Source: an uncultured bacterium
GTDB lineage: Bacteria > Verrucomicrobiota > Lentisphaeria > Victivallales > UBA1829
Reading direction: 5' to 3'
DNA: 64,000 nt
Assembly (NCBI GenBank): GCA_900548385.1
Contig: URKJ01000001.1
Coordinates: 124,001-188,000, forward strand
The notes under the pieces are model-generated. The model was not told where the DNA came from. It did not search any database and saw only the letters and a list, made by a program, of their open reading frames with translations. Positions 15,164-25,086 of the stretch are shown piece by piece. Position 1 is the stretch's first letter; each line of letters opens with the position of its first letter. The position numbers and the translations under genes are program-made.

Positions 15164-18100
15164 TCAGCCGAGCTTTCTGCCGCAGGTTTTATTGATCAGC
15201 ATTTGGACAACGGCGTAGAAGACCGGAATCAGCAATGTGCCGAAGATGACGGAGATCAGCATTCCGCCGAACACCGCCGTACCTAGCGAACGCCGGCTGA
15301 CCGCGCCCGCGCCGGAGGCGATCACCAGCGGCCACGTTCCAAGAATGAACGAGATCGCCGTCATCAGAACCGCACGGAAACGGAGTTTGGCGGCATGTGC
15401 GGCGGCATCGGTCACTGTCATGCCTTCCTCATGCTTTTCCTTGGCGAATTCCACAATCAGGATCGCCGTTTTGCAGGCAATGCCGAACAGAAGGACAAAA
15501 CCGACCTGGGTATAGATGTTGTTCGTGATCGACAGCAGAAGAAGGGAGAGCAACGCACCCGCAAGCGCGATCGGGACGGAAAGCAGAACCGAGACCGGAA
15601 TCATCCAGCTTTCATACTGCGACACGAGGAACAGGTAAATGAAGATCAGCGCCAATGCGAAAATGATCGCCGTCTGACCTGCGGAAAGACGTTCCTGATA
15701 CGACATGTCGGTCCACTCGTACGTCATTCCGGTCGGGAGGATCCGGTCGGCAATGCGTTCCATTTCCGCCATTGCTTCGCCGGAGCTCACACCCGGCGCC
15801 GGAGAACCGGAAACCGTGGTTGACGAATACATGTTGTAACGGGAAAGATACTGCGGAACAAACCGGGTCCGGACTTCGGTGAACGTTCCCATCGGAACCA
15901 TTTCGCCGGAATTGCTGCGGACGTAGACCGAGGGGATGTTCGAGGCGTCTTTCCGGTATTCCGGCTGCGCCTGAATTTCCACTTTGAAGTTTTTGCCGTA
16001 GAGATTGAAGTCGTTGAGGTAGCGGTATCCGAACAGCCCCTGCAAAGCGGAATTGACCTCGGAGATGGGAACGCCCAGTTTCAGCACTTTTTCGCGGTCG
16101 ATATCCAGCCAGAGCTGCGGGGTGTTGGCGCGGAACGTGGAGAACACGCCGGAAAGTTTGGGGCTTTTGTTCGCTTCCGTGATCAGACTGTTGAGCACGG
16201 TTTGGAGTTTTTCCGCATCGGTTCCCGTTCGGTCCTGAAGAACGAACGAAAACCCGCCCGTCGTTCCGATTCCGGGGATCGGCGGAAGTCCGAACGGGAT
16301 CACCGAACCCTCCGGGATCTGCGCGAGCCGGGCATATGCTTTGCGGACGATGGAAAACTGATCCTGTCCCTTGCCCTGGCGTTCCGCCCACGGCTTCAGC
16401 ATGACGACTGCGAATCCGCAGTTGGAGGCCTGAACGCCGGTAATGATGTTGTAGCCGGCGATGGAAAAGATGTCGCGGACTTCCTTATCCCCGCCGAGGA
16501 GCTGCCGGACTTTTTCGCCGACTTCGATGGTACGGTCAAGCGAGGCACCGTCCGGGAGCTGAATATTGACGAAAAACGCGCCCTGATCTTCATCCGGTAC
16601 AAACCCAGTCGGGATCAGTCCGTAGAGCCAGCCGAGGGAGCAGCTCAGGAGCAGATACGCACCGCCGATCAGAACCGCTTTGCGCAGCAGAGAGCGGACG
16701 ATCGCCATATAGCCGCCGGTCAGTTTGTCGAATGCGCTGTCGAACCAGCGGAAAAGAATGAATTTCCTGCGTTTCCTGTCGATCGGACGCAGCAGCAGGG
16801 CGCTCAGCGCCGGACTCAGCGTCAGCGCGTTGATCATGGAAATGAACACGCTGATGGAAATCGTGATTCCGAACTGACGGTACATCACGCCTGTAATGCC
16901 GCTCATGAAACAGATCGGAATGAACATTGCCAGCAGAACCGAGGTCGTGGCGATGATCGGCGAAGTCACCTGCTGCATGGATTTGACCGCCGCGTCTTTC
17001 GGGGACAATCCCTCTTCCTCCATCAGACGGTTGACGTTTTCAATGACCACGATCGCATCGTCGACCACGATTCCGATTGCGAGGATGAGACCGAACAGGG
17101 TGATCAGATTGATTGAGTAGCCGAGTACGGACATTGCGGCGAATGTGCCGACGAGCGAAACCGGAATGGCGATCGTCGGTACGAGCGTGGAACGCCAGTC
17201 CTGAAGAAAGATGTAAGTTACGAGCACGACGAGCAGAACCGCGATGATGAGCGTTTCGACCACTTCGTCGATGGAGGCGGAGATAAATTCAGTCGTATCG
17301 TACTGGATTCCGTATTCAAGATCCGCAGGAAAGACCGTTTTTTTGAGCGACTCCATTTTTGCTTTGCAGGCTTCGGCGATGGCAAGTCCGTTCGCATCGT
17401 TGAGCTGATAAACAGCCAGCATGGCGCCGGGTTTCCCATTGACCTGCGCGGAACTGGCGTAGTTTTCCGCTCCGAGTTCCACGGTCGCGATATTCCGGAC
17501 TTTGACCTGCGAGCCGTCTTTTTCCGCCCGGATGACGATTTCGCCGAACTCTTCCGGCGTCGCGAGGCGTCCCTGGGTGCTGATCGAAAGACGCATGGGG
17601 ACTTTCTCTTTCATCGGGGCGTCGCCGACCGCTCCGGCGGAAACCTGCACGTTCTGGGCTTTGATCGCGGCGACGACGTCATCCACAGTCATGTCGAGCG
17701 AGGCGAGCTTGTCGGGATCAACCCATACGCGCATGGAGTATTTGAGTTCACCGAACTGGGTGACGTCGCCGACGCCGGGGATTCGTGCGATTTCGTCTTT
17801 GATATAGAGCGACATGAAATTGCTCAGGTACAGAGCGTCATGCGTTTCTTTCGGGGAGGTCAGGGAAATAATCAGCAGCATGTTTGCCGATTTTTCCTTG
17901 ACGATCACGCCCTGCTGCTGAACTTCGGAGGGCAGGGAGGCGCTCGCCCAGTTGACCCGGTTCTGCACGTTGACCGTGTTGGAATCTCCGTCGGTTCCGA
18001 TGTCGAATGTCGCGTTGATGACCGCCGCGCCGTTGTCGGTGGCTGTGGAACTCATGTAGAGCATCCGTTTGACGCCGTTGAGCTGCGCTTCGATCGGCTG

Positions 18101-18289
18101 GATGACGGTGTCGCGGACGGTTGCGGCGTCGGCTCCGGGATAGGTCGCCGTGATCTGAATCAGGGACGGCGAGATGTTCGGGTACTGCGCCACCGGGAGC
18201 GTTGTGATCGCGATTGAGCCCGCAAGCAGGAACAGAAGCGCGATCACGATGGCGAAACGCGGATGTTCAATAAAAAATTTGCTGATCAT
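15164..18289 (-). CDS. RND multidrug efflux permease (HAE1/AcrB family)
   Basis: 1041 residues, the normal length for AcrB/MexB. The protein begins MISKFFIEHPRFAIVIALL and shows the hallmarks of the family: LPVAQYPNISPSLIQITATY, GIVVDDAIVVIENVNRLMEE (TM4 with the proton-relay Asp pair), LVSQYESWMIPVSVLLSVPI and a TM11-12 region with GAGAVSRRSLGTAVFGGM. It exports hydrophobic compounds using the proton gradient. The adaptor gene overlaps its start by 4 bp. No TolC-like outer-membrane channel gene is present, so that partner must be encoded elsewhere. Confidence 0.95.
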   Translation of the reverse strand: MISKFFIEHPRFAIVIALLFLLAGSIAITTLPVAQYPNISPSLIQITATYPGADAATVRDTVIQPIEAQLNGVKRMLYMSSTATDNGAAVINATFDIGTDGDSNTVNVQNRVNWASASLPSEVQQQGVIVKEKSANMLLIISLTSPKETHDALYLSNFMSLYIKDEIARIPGVGDVTQFGELKYSMRVWVDPDKLASLDMTVDDVVAAIKAQNVQVSAGAVGDAPMKEKVPMRLSISTQGRLATPEEFGEIVIRAEKDGSQVKVRNIATVELGAENYASSAQVNGKPGAMLAVYQLNDANGLAIAEACKAKMESLKKTVFPADLEYGIQYDTTEFISASIDEVVETLIIAVLLVVLVTYIFLQDWRSTLVPTIAIPVSLVGTFAAMSVLGYSINLITLFGLILAIGIVVDDAIVVIENVNRLMEEEGLSPKDAAVKSMQQVTSPIIATTSVLLAMFIPICFMSGITGVMYRQFGITISISVFISMINALTLSPALSALLLRPIDRKRRKFILFRWFDSAFDKLTGGYMAIVRSLLRKAVLIGGAYLLLSCSLGWLYGLIPTGFVPDEDQGAFFVNIQLPDGASLDRTIEVGEKVRQLLGGDKEVRDIFSIAGYNIITGVQASNCGFAVVMLKPWAERQGKGQDQFSIVRKAYARLAQIPEGSVIPFGLPPIPGIGTTGGFSFVLQDRTGTDAEKLQTVLNSLITEANKSPKLSGVFSTFRANTPQLWLDIDREKVLKLGVPISEVNSALQGLFGYRYLNDFNLYGKNFKVEIQAQPEYRKDASNIPSVYVRSNSGEMVPMGTFTEVRTRFVPQYLSRYNMYSSTTVSGSPAPGVSSGEAMAEMERIADRILPTGMTYEWTDMSYQERLSAGQTAIIFALALIFIYLFLVSQYESWMIPVSVLLSVPIALAGALLSLLLLSITNNIYTQVGFVLLFGIACKTAILIVEFAKEKHEEGMTVTDAAAHAAKLRFRAVLMTAISFILGTWPLVIASGAGAVSRRSLGTAVFGGMLISVIFGTLLIPVFYAVVQMLINKTCGRKLG

Positions 18290-19410
18290 TGGACCGTCTC
18301 CGCGGATTTCTGCCGCTGCGGCGCGACTTTTCCGCCGGGACGCGTTTTGCTGACGCCTTCCACGATCACTTCCTCCCCTTCCTTGAGTCCCTCGGAAATG
18401 TAGAGCGACCCATCCTGTCTGGCGGCCTTGATGTTGCGGCGTTCCACAACGTCATCTTTGCCGACAACGTAGACATAATCGCCGGACATGTCGGTCTGCA
18501 GGGCGATCTGCGGGACTGTGACGGTTTTCCGGCTGTTTCCGGTACGGATGCGGACTTTCACATACATGCCTGGAACCAGTTCGTAAGCGGGATTTTCAAA
18601 AACGGCACGAAGCTGGAACGTTCCGGTCGTTTCGTTGATCTTGTTGTCGAACGAATCAAGGTAGCCGTTCTGTTTATACTTTTTCCCGTTCTGGAAATAG
18701 AGCTCGACGGGAACTTTCCGGATGTCATTCTTTTTGACGTGTTCGGTTTCCATGAGACGGAGCAGGTCCAGTTCGTTCAGCCGGAAGTCCACTTTCACCG
18801 GACCGGAACTGAGCAGAGTGGCAAGCCTGCCGCTGGACGGTGAAACAAGATTGCCTTCGCTGTAACGGTTGAAGCTGATCCGCCCCTCAAACGGTGCGTA
18901 CACTTTGGTGTAGCTGAGATCGAGCTTTGCCTGTTTCAGCTTGGCTTCGGCGGCGAGCACGGCGGCGTCGCTCTGCATTTTCGCGGACTCCGCCGCATCG
19001 TAATTGCGGACGGAGACGGCGTTTTTCTCCAGCAGTGTTTTCTGGCGGTTGTAATCGGTCGTGGCGTTTTTCTGATCGGCGCGGGCTTTCAGAAGCTCGG
19101 CTTCGGCAGCCGCCACGGCAGCCTCGTAACGGTCCGGTTCGATCTGGTACAGAAGCTGTCCTTTCTTTACCAGTTCCCCGTCCTTGAAGTTGCGTTTTTG
19201 CAGAAAACCTTCCACGCGGGCGACGAGGTCGACGGAGTCGGAGGCCTGTACGTTGCTGATGGAAGGGGTGTAGGCTTCATAGGTGGAGGCGACCGCGGGA
19301 GTGACGATCACTCCCGGTGCGGGCGCCGCCGGAACGGGTTTTTCTTTGCAGGCGGACGCTGTAAAAAGCACCCCCGCGGCTGCAATCGTGAATAAGGATG
19401 CTCTTTTCAT
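18286..19410 (-). CDS. RND efflux periplasmic adaptor lipoprotein (MFP family)
   Basis: 374 residues. The signal peptide ends in the lipobox TASAC, so the protein is anchored by a lipidated Cys. The order is typical of AcrA/MexA: lipoyl halves (DLVARVEGFLQKRNFKDGEL, YAPFEGRISFNRYSEGNLVS) flanking an alpha-helical hairpin (AAVAAAEAELLKARADQKNA), then beta-barrel and membrane-proximal domains. It couples the permease at 15164 to an outer-membrane channel. GGAG precedes the start. The upstream DUF1015 gene ends 26 bp away, so the three genes may form one operon. Confidence 0.93.
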   Translation of the reverse strand: MKRASLFTIAAAGVLFTASACKEKPVPAAPAPGVIVTPAVASTYEAYTPSISNVQASDSVDLVARVEGFLQKRNFKDGELVKKGQLLYQIEPDRYEAAVAAAEAELLKARADQKNATTDYNRQKTLLEKNAVSVRNYDAAESAKMQSDAAVLAAEAKLKQAKLDLSYTKVYAPFEGRISFNRYSEGNLVSPSSGRLATLLSSGPVKVDFRLNELDLLRLMETEHVKKNDIRKVPVELYFQNGKKYKQNGYLDSFDNKINETTGTFQLRAVFENPAYELVPGMYVKVRIRTGNSRKTVTVPQIALQTDMSGDYVYVVGKDDVVERRNIKAARQDGSLYISEGLKEGEEVIVEGVSKTRPGGKVAPQRQKSAETVQ

Positions 19411-19436
19411 TGGCTGTCTCCGTTGTTATCTGATGA

Positions 19437-20669
19437 TCAGAAGTTGTGAACGACCAGTCCGTCCCGCAGTTTCGGTTCGAACCAGGTGGATTTCGGCGGC
19501 ATGATGGCACCTGCGTCGGCAATGTCCATCAGCTGATCCAGCGTGGTCGGATACATGGAGAATGCGACCGCCGCCTTGCCGGAATCGACAAGTTTCACAA
19601 GTTCCTTTGTTCCGCGGATTCCGCCGACGAAGTCGATGCGTTTGCTGGTGCGGGGATCGTCGATGCCGAGCACCGGGGCGAGGAGGTTGTCCTGCAGCAG
19701 ACTGACATCAAGTTTTTCGATCACGCCCAGTTCGGCGGTACTGAATTTCGGAGAAAGTTTGTACCATTCGCCGTCGAGATACATGCAGAACTCCTCGCTT
19801 TTGGACGGGGTCTGTTCCGTGGTTTTCTGCACGTTGAACGTTTCGCCGATCTTTGTCAGATACGCATCTTTATCAAGTCCGTTGAGGTCTTTGACAACGC
19901 GGTTGTAGGCGAGAATGCGGAGCTGATCGGCGGGAAATGCGACGGCGAGGAAGAAATTGTAATCTTCCTTTCCCGTGTGATTCGGATTTGCCGCTTTGCA
20001 GGACACGCCGGAACGGGAGGCGGAAGCCGCACGGTGATGACCGTCCGCAATATAGAAGCAGGGTACCTGATTTTTGAAAAGACCGGAGAGTTTGACGGAC
20101 CGTTCCGCTCCGGCCTTCCAGAGTTTGTGCTCAATGCCGTCCGGAGCAACAAAGGAATAATACGGCGTCTCCGCCGTGATCTCCGCAACGATTTTGTCGA
20201 TTTCCGCGTTGTCGCGATAGGTCAGGAACACGGGGCCGGTGTGGGAACGGAGATCCATCACATGCCGGGCGCGGTCGTCTTCTTTGTCCTTGCGGGTCTT
20301 TTCATGTTTTTTGATGATGTTGTTATTGTAGTCTTCCACGGAAGCCGCTCCGGCGATTCCGATTTGAAGATGATCGCCCATTTTGAGGGAGTAGACGTAA
20401 AGATTGGCAACGGGGTCTTCCGTGAGCGGCGCTTCGGCGATCAGACGTTTGAAGTTCGCGGCGGCTTTTGCATAGACCGGATCGCTGTGGAGGTCGATAC
20501 CCGGTTCCATTTCGATTTCGGGACGCGACACGCGGAGGAAGGAAAGCGGATTGCCTTTTGCGAGTTCCGCCGCTTCTTCGCTGTTGACGACGTCATAGGG
20601 AACCGCCGCGACCTGCGCCGCCTTGTCCTGCGGAGGCATCATGCCGTGAAATCCGTTGAAAATAGCCAT
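19437..20669 (-). CDS. DUF1015 family protein (SerK-like)
   Basis: 410 residues. It starts MAIFNGFHGMMPPQDKAAQV with VAAVPYDVVNSEEA and carries YIADGHHRAASAS, the signature of DUF1015. An archaeal member of this family is an ADP-dependent serine kinase, so a small-molecule kinase role is possible, but for bacterial members the activity is not settled. GAGGAGT lies before the ATG. Its neighbours do not clarify its role: RND genes follow downstream and purO is divergent. Confidence 0.85.
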   Translation of the reverse strand: MAIFNGFHGMMPPQDKAAQVAAVPYDVVNSEEAAELAKGNPLSFLRVSRPEIEMEPGIDLHSDPVYAKAAANFKRLIAEAPLTEDPVANLYVYSLKMGDHLQIGIAGAASVEDYNNNIIKKHEKTRKDKEDDRARHVMDLRSHTGPVFLTYRDNAEIDKIVAEITAETPYYSFVAPDGIEHKLWKAGAERSVKLSGLFKNQVPCFYIADGHHRAASASRSGVSCKAANPNHTGKEDYNFFLAVAFPADQLRILAYNRVVKDLNGLDKDAYLTKIGETFNVQKTTEQTPSKSEEFCMYLDGEWYKLSPKFSTAELGVIEKLDVSLLQDNLLAPVLGIDDPRTSKRIDFVGGIRGTKELVKLVDSGKAAVAFSMYPTTLDQLMDIADAGAIMPPKSTWFEPKLRDGLVVHNF

Positions 20670-20718
20670 GATAGAGTTTACTCCTCAAATTGAGTGTTTG
20701 AATTTTTCAGAATCCGAT

Positions 20719-20747
20719 ATTATACCATTTAAATGCGTCATATTCAA
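20719..20747 (-). promoter_or_regulatory. Promoter of the DUF1015 (and possibly RND) genes
   Basis: Minus-strand TTGAAT (20747-20742) and TATAAT (20724-20719) with 17-bp spacing, 50 bp before the ATG. Confidence 0.6.
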
Positions 20748-20757
20748 GAGAGCACTA

Positions 20758-20785
20758 TTGAAAAATACGGATTCTGATTTATATT
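20758..20785 (+). promoter_or_regulatory. Promoter of purO
   Basis: TTGAAA (20758-20763) and TATATT (20780-20785) with 16-bp spacing, 43 bp before the ATG; back to back with the DUF1015 promoter. Confidence 0.55.
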
Positions 20786-20828
20786 TTACGGAACTCTGTT
20801 AATTACCAAATCATATCAGGAGGTTTTT

Positions 20829-21464
20829 ATGTATCTTGGCAGAATCGTTGCGGCTGGCATGACCGCGAACGGCAGCCCGGTTGCGGCTTACCGTGTTTCG
20901 TCCCGTTCCTTTCCGAACCGTACCGCGAATCTGGTCGGCGAGACCATTTCCATCATTCCGCGCAAGGGTTTTGAATCCGATCTTTCCAAAAATCCCTATA
21001 TCGCTTACAACTGTGTCCGGCTGAGCGGCAAAACCGCCGTTGCCACCAACGGTTCCCACACCGATCCGATCATTGAGAAGATCATGGCGGGGATGAATCT
21101 GCGTGACGCGTTCACGCTCTCGCTCCTTGCAATGGATTATGAACACGACACGCTGGATACTCCGCGTATTGCCGCGGCGGTCGATGCGGAAACCGGACGG
21201 GGTGCGCTCGGAATCGTCCGCAAGGATGCCGTTCTCGTTCAGGTCTTCGATCTCGTTCCCGGAAAACTTTACTATCTTTCCACCTATGGCAAAAATGCGC
21301 CGTCGATGGAGCAGTTCGATCCTGAGTTCGATGCCGCGTGCGGCGACTGCGCCTGCTCGTATGTGATCGGTCAGGGCGTGTTTGCCGGTTTTGAAAATCC
21401 GGTCTGTTCCGCCGCGGCGGTCTGGAACGGGGAAGGCTATCATCTCGCAGTCAAGGACGCGTAA
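20829..21464 (+). CDS. purO: Archaeal-type IMP cyclohydrolase (PurO family)
   Basis: 211 residues. The beginning MYLGRIVAAGMTANGSPVAA and YRVSSRSFPNRT, with VRLSGKTAVATNGSHTDPI and AMDYEHDTLDTPR, match PurO, which closes FAICAR to IMP in the last step of purine synthesis in methanogenic archaea. Length is right (~200 residues). Most bacteria use PurH instead. AGGAGG stands 6 bases before the ATG, and the helicase gene starts 6 bp after the stop. Whether it replaces or supplements PurH in this genome cannot be seen. Confidence 0.85.
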   Translation: MYLGRIVAAGMTANGSPVAAYRVSSRSFPNRTANLVGETISIIPRKGFESDLSKNPYIAYNCVRLSGKTAVATNGSHTDPIIEKIMAGMNLRDAFTLSLLAMDYEHDTLDTPRIAAAVDAETGRGALGIVRKDAVLVQVFDLVPGKLYYLSTYGKNAPSMEQFDPEFDAACGDCACSYVIGQGVFAGFENPVCSAAAVWNGEGYHLAVKDA

Positions 21465-21470
21465 CGGCAA

Positions 21471-23543
21471 ATGGGATCGCCGCTGGACAGACTGAATCCC
21501 CCGCAGCGGGAAGCCGCGACCACGATAGACGGTCCGCTTCTCGTGCTCGCCGGGGCGGGAACCGGAAAAACGAGCGTCATTACAAGCCGGATCGCGTTCA
21601 TGATTGAAAGCGGCGTCGCGCCGTCGTCGATTCTCGGCGTGACTTTCACCAACAAGGCGGCGCGGGAGATGCGGGAACGTCTGAACAAGATCGTTCCCGT
21701 TGCCTCCGCCCGCAAAGTGACGCTCGGCACCTTCCATTCGTTCTGTTCCCGCGTGCTCCGGCGGGACATTCATCTGGCGGGAAATTTCAATTCCAATTTC
21801 AGCATAGCCGACGACAGCGACCAGAAGAGCATTCTGCGTCAGGCTGCCGCCGAACTCGGATATTCCAAAGACGACGCGCCGACCGATGAAGCCGCTGTTT
21901 TTATTTCCCATGCGAAGAACCGTATGCTGGATCCCGATGAGGCGTTTCAGGACGCCAAACTCAATTTTCCCGCACACATGCGTCTCGCGGAGATTTATGA
22001 ACGCTATCAGAAACTGCTGGAATTGCAGAATGTGGTCGATTTCGATGATATGCTGCTGTTGACGCTCCGTATTTTTGAAAATCATCCGGATACGCTCGAC
22101 TATTACCGGGACGTGTACCGTTATCTGCTCGTAGACGAGTATCAGGACACTAACGCGGCGCAATTCCGCATTCTTCAGCTTCTTGCCGGAGACCGGATGA
22201 ATATTTGCGTGGTCGGCGATGACGATCAGAGCATTTATGCGTGGCGCGGCGCCGACGTCTCCAACATTCTTGATTTCCCGAAGCTGTTTCCCGGCGCTAA
22301 AAAAATCAAACTGGAACAGAACTACCGTTCCACCAACAAGATCCTTGATGCGGCGAATGCCGTGATCGCCAGAAATGACAGCCGTTACGATAAAAATCTC
22401 TGGTCCGCCAAAGGACACGGCGAAAATATCCGTCTGGTTCAGGCCAAGGACGGAGAAGCGGAAGCGCTGTTTGTGGTCAATACGATCCGCAATCTGGTGG
22501 CGCGCGGCGACTTCAACTATCGTGATTGCGCGATTCTTTACCGTTCCAATCATCTCTCCCGGACGTTTGAACAGCAGTTCCGCAAATACGGAATCCGTCC
22601 GCATATTGTCGGCGGACAGGAATTTTTTCAACGGAAAGAGGTGAAGGATGCCGCCGCGTATCTGAAACTGCTCATCAATCATCGCGATGATCAGAGTCTT
22701 CTGCGGATCATCGGCATTCCGCCGCGCGGGATTGGCGACAAAGCCGTTCTGAAACTGCGCGATCTGCAGAAAGCCGCTCCGCAGATGTCGCTGCGGGAAG
22801 TTCTGGCGGACCCGTCTTTCCTGACGTCCGTTTCCGCTCCTGCGGCGGGCGGAGCGCGGAATCTGGTCGAAGCAATGTCCGCGTTTCAGCACAACTTTGA
22901 AACCGCCGGTTCCCTCGCTGGATGCGTGAAAGAATATCTGGACGAAGTCGGCTACCTGCATGGGCTCCAGCGGATTTACAAGGACCGCGCCGAGGCGGAA
23001 AAACGGTTGGAGAACGTGATGGAGTTCATCAGCTACATCGGACAGTTCGAGTATTCGTTTCAGAACGAACATCAGCGCCGGGCAACGCTGGCGGATTTTA
23101 TCGAAAGCTATTCGCTGATGGACGAAAACGACCGGACCGAGGAGGACGAGGAAACGGATGCGCCGGTCATGTCCACGGTTCATGCGTCGAAAGGGCTGGA
23201 ATGGCCGTGCGTGTTCATTGTCGGAATGGAGCACAACCTGTTTCCGCACGAACGCTCTATTCAGGAGAACAGTCTGGACGAGGAGCGGCGTCTGTTTTAT
23301 GTGGCGATCACCCGCGCCCGCGAACTTCTTTACATCACATACGCCGGAGAGCGTTTCAAATACCGCGAGTTTGTGCGTCAGTTCCCCTCGGTATTCCTTC
23401 AGGATCTGCCGCCGGAAATCGTCGACAAGGACATTCCCGAAAATTTCAACTATGAAGCGAGCGACGAAACAAAGATCAAAGCGTATGAGAGAATTTTTGA
23501 AATGCTGGAGGAAGAACCCGAAGATGAGTATGATACCTGGTAA
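21471..23543 (+). CDS. UvrD/PcrA-type superfamily 1 DNA helicase
   Basis: 690 residues with every SF1A motif in order: Q motif LNPPQREA, Walker A AGAGTGKT (~res 26-33), Ia TFTNKAAREM, II LLVDEYQDTN, III VVGDDDQSIYAWRGAD, IV LEQNYRST, V STVHASKGLEW, VI LFYVAITRARE. It unwinds DNA 3' to 5' in repair and replication. Its length suits PcrA/Rep without a long C-terminal tail. The ribosome site is poor (no clear purine tract before ATG 21471), so translation may be coupled to purO, which ends 6 bp upstream. Confidence 0.95.
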   Translation: MGSPLDRLNPPQREAATTIDGPLLVLAGAGTGKTSVITSRIAFMIESGVAPSSILGVTFTNKAAREMRERLNKIVPVASARKVTLGTFHSFCSRVLRRDIHLAGNFNSNFSIADDSDQKSILRQAAAELGYSKDDAPTDEAAVFISHAKNRMLDPDEAFQDAKLNFPAHMRLAEIYERYQKLLELQNVVDFDDMLLLTLRIFENHPDTLDYYRDVYRYLLVDEYQDTNAAQFRILQLLAGDRMNICVVGDDDQSIYAWRGADVSNILDFPKLFPGAKKIKLEQNYRSTNKILDAANAVIARNDSRYDKNLWSAKGHGENIRLVQAKDGEAEALFVVNTIRNLVARGDFNYRDCAILYRSNHLSRTFEQQFRKYGIRPHIVGGQEFFQRKEVKDAAAYLKLLINHRDDQSLLRIIGIPPRGIGDKAVLKLRDLQKAAPQMSLREVLADPSFLTSVSAPAAGGARNLVEAMSAFQHNFETAGSLAGCVKEYLDEVGYLHGLQRIYKDRAEAEKRLENVMEFISYIGQFEYSFQNEHQRRATLADFIESYSLMDENDRTEEDEETDAPVMSTVHASKGLEWPCVFIVGMEHNLFPHERSIQENSLDEERRLFYVAITRARELLYITYAGERFKYREFVRQFPSVFLQDLPPEIVDKDIPENFNYEASDETKIKAYERIFEMLEEEPEDEYDTW

Positions 23544-25086
23544 TGCCGCAGTCAAACGGGGGCGGAGTCGTCTTTCCGCTCTGTTTGCCGTATTTGCGCT
23601 GATCGGGACCGCCGTGTTCCTGTCCGCCTGCGGAGAGAATGCGGAGTCCGCGGACAAGCTGGTCATGGTGACGGAAGCGACTTTCCCGCCGTATGAGTTC
23701 CGGGTGGGCAGGGAAGTGGTCGGCGTGGATATTGACATTGTCCGCGCCGTGGCAAAAGAGTTGGGGCGGGAACTGGAGATCAAAGACGCCGCGTTTGATT
23801 CCGTCATTGCCCATGTGATCACCGGCAAGGCGGATATTGCCGCTTCCGGGATCACGGTGACGGAGGAACGGAAGAAAAATGTTCTGTTTTCCATTCCGTA
23901 TGTGACTGCCGCGCAGCTGATCATTGTAATGAAAGATTCGCGGATTGACTCTGCCGCCGCGCTCAGGAATCAGGTCCGGATCGGCGTGCAGAGCGGAACC
24001 ACAGGCTTTGATTATGTCCGGAACAATATCATCACCGATAAAAGTTCCCCGCTGCTGGCGCAGTTTCCGAACGGCGCGCTTGCCGTGGAGGCGATGAAAG
24101 CGGGAAAAGTCGACGCCGTTGTTCTGGACGCCGGGCCCGCTCAGGCGCTGGTCGCGCAGAACGGAGGGACGATCACGGTTCTGCCGCAGCCGCTGACTTC
24201 GGAAGAGTATGCGATCGCGGTCAACAAACAGAACCGGGAGCTCTGCCGGACGATCGACACGGTGATCCGCCGTCTGAAAGAGAGCGGGGAGCTTCAAAAG
24301 ATTTTTGACGGCAACAAGGCGCTTGCCGAACAGCAGAGAAAACTGCAGGAGCGGCAGCAGGTGACGTCTTCCAATCCGCTGATCGCGGCATGCCGGAATC
24401 TCTGGAACCGGTTCGCGGATGCATTCGACGTGAATTTCGTGCAGAACGACCGCTGGCAGTATCTGAGCAGCGGATTCATCAAGACAGTGGAAATTTCGTT
24501 CTTTGCGGTTCTGCTGGGGATTCTCCTCGGTTTCACGGTCGCCGTAGTCCGCGCAACGCATGACCGGACGGGACGTTTGAAGTTCTTCAATCTGCTCTGC
24601 AGGATTTATCTGACCGTCATTCGCGGAACGCCGACGGTGGTTCAGCTTCTCATCATCTATTTCGTGATTCTCAAATCGTGCGACAATAAAGTGCTGGTGG
24701 CGATCATTGCGTTCGGGGTAAATTCGGGCGCTTATGTGGCGGAGATCATCCGCGGCGGCATTATGTCCATTGAAAAAGGACAGTTTGAGGCGGGACATTC
24801 GCTTGGGCTGACCTATTTTCAGACAATGGTCTGCGTCATTCTGCCGCAGGTGTTCAAAAACGTTCTTCCTTCGCTCGGAAACGAGTTCATTGTTCTGATC
24901 AAGGAGACCAGCATCTCCGGTTATATCGCTCTTCAGGACCTGACGAAAGGCGGCGACATCATCCGCAGTCAGACTTATGATGCGTTCATGCCGCTGATCG
25001 CGGTTGCATTGATCTACCTTGCGTGTGTGATGTTCCTCACCTGGCTGTTGGGAATTCTGGAAAGGAAATTGAAGAAAAATGAATAA
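23524..25086 (+). CDS. Amino-acid ABC transporter, fused binding protein and permease
   Basis: 520 residues from the ATG at 23524, 20 bp inside the helicase gene, with GGAGG 12 bases upstream. The N-terminus has a lipobox (FLSAC), then a family 3 binding domain (VTEATFPPYEFRVGREVVGV, GKADIAASGITVTEERKKNV, YAIAVNKQNREL), a linker at ~280-310, and a HisM/GlnP-type permease (VIRGTPTVVQLLIIYFVI, AYVAEIIRGGIMSIEKGQFE, IKETSISGYI). The solute is probably a polar amino acid such as Gln, Arg or His. The ATPase gene overlaps its end by 8 bp. Confidence 0.9.
   Translation: MSMIPGNAAVKRGRSRLSALFAVFALIGTAVFLSACGENAESADKLVMVTEATFPPYEFRVGREVVGVDIDIVRAVAKELGRELEIKDAAFDSVIAHVITGKADIAASGITVTEERKKNVLFSIPYVTAAQLIIVMKDSRIDSAAALRNQVRIGVQSGTTGFDYVRNNIITDKSSPLLAQFPNGALAVEAMKAGKVDAVVLDAGPAQALVAQNGGTITVLPQPLTSEEYAIAVNKQNRELCRTIDTVIRRLKESGELQKIFDGNKALAEQQRKLQERQQVTSSNPLIAACRNLWNRFADAFDVNFVQNDRWQYLSSGFIKTVEISFFAVLLGILLGFTVAVVRATHDRTGRLKFFNLLCRIYLTVIRGTPTVVQLLIIYFVILKSCDNKVLVAIIAFGVNSGAYVAEIIRGGIMSIEKGQFEAGHSLGLTYFQTMVCVILPQVFKNVLPSLGNEFIVLIKETSISGYIALQDLTKGGDIIRSQTYDAFMPLIAVALIYLACVMFLTWLLGILERKLKKNE

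Noticed and set aside
20811..23924. 1037-residue open frame on the minus strand
   Set aside because: Antisense to purO and the helicase, both with complete family motifs; composition is Arg/His/Phe-rich with no recognisable domain. An artefact of GC-rich third positions.
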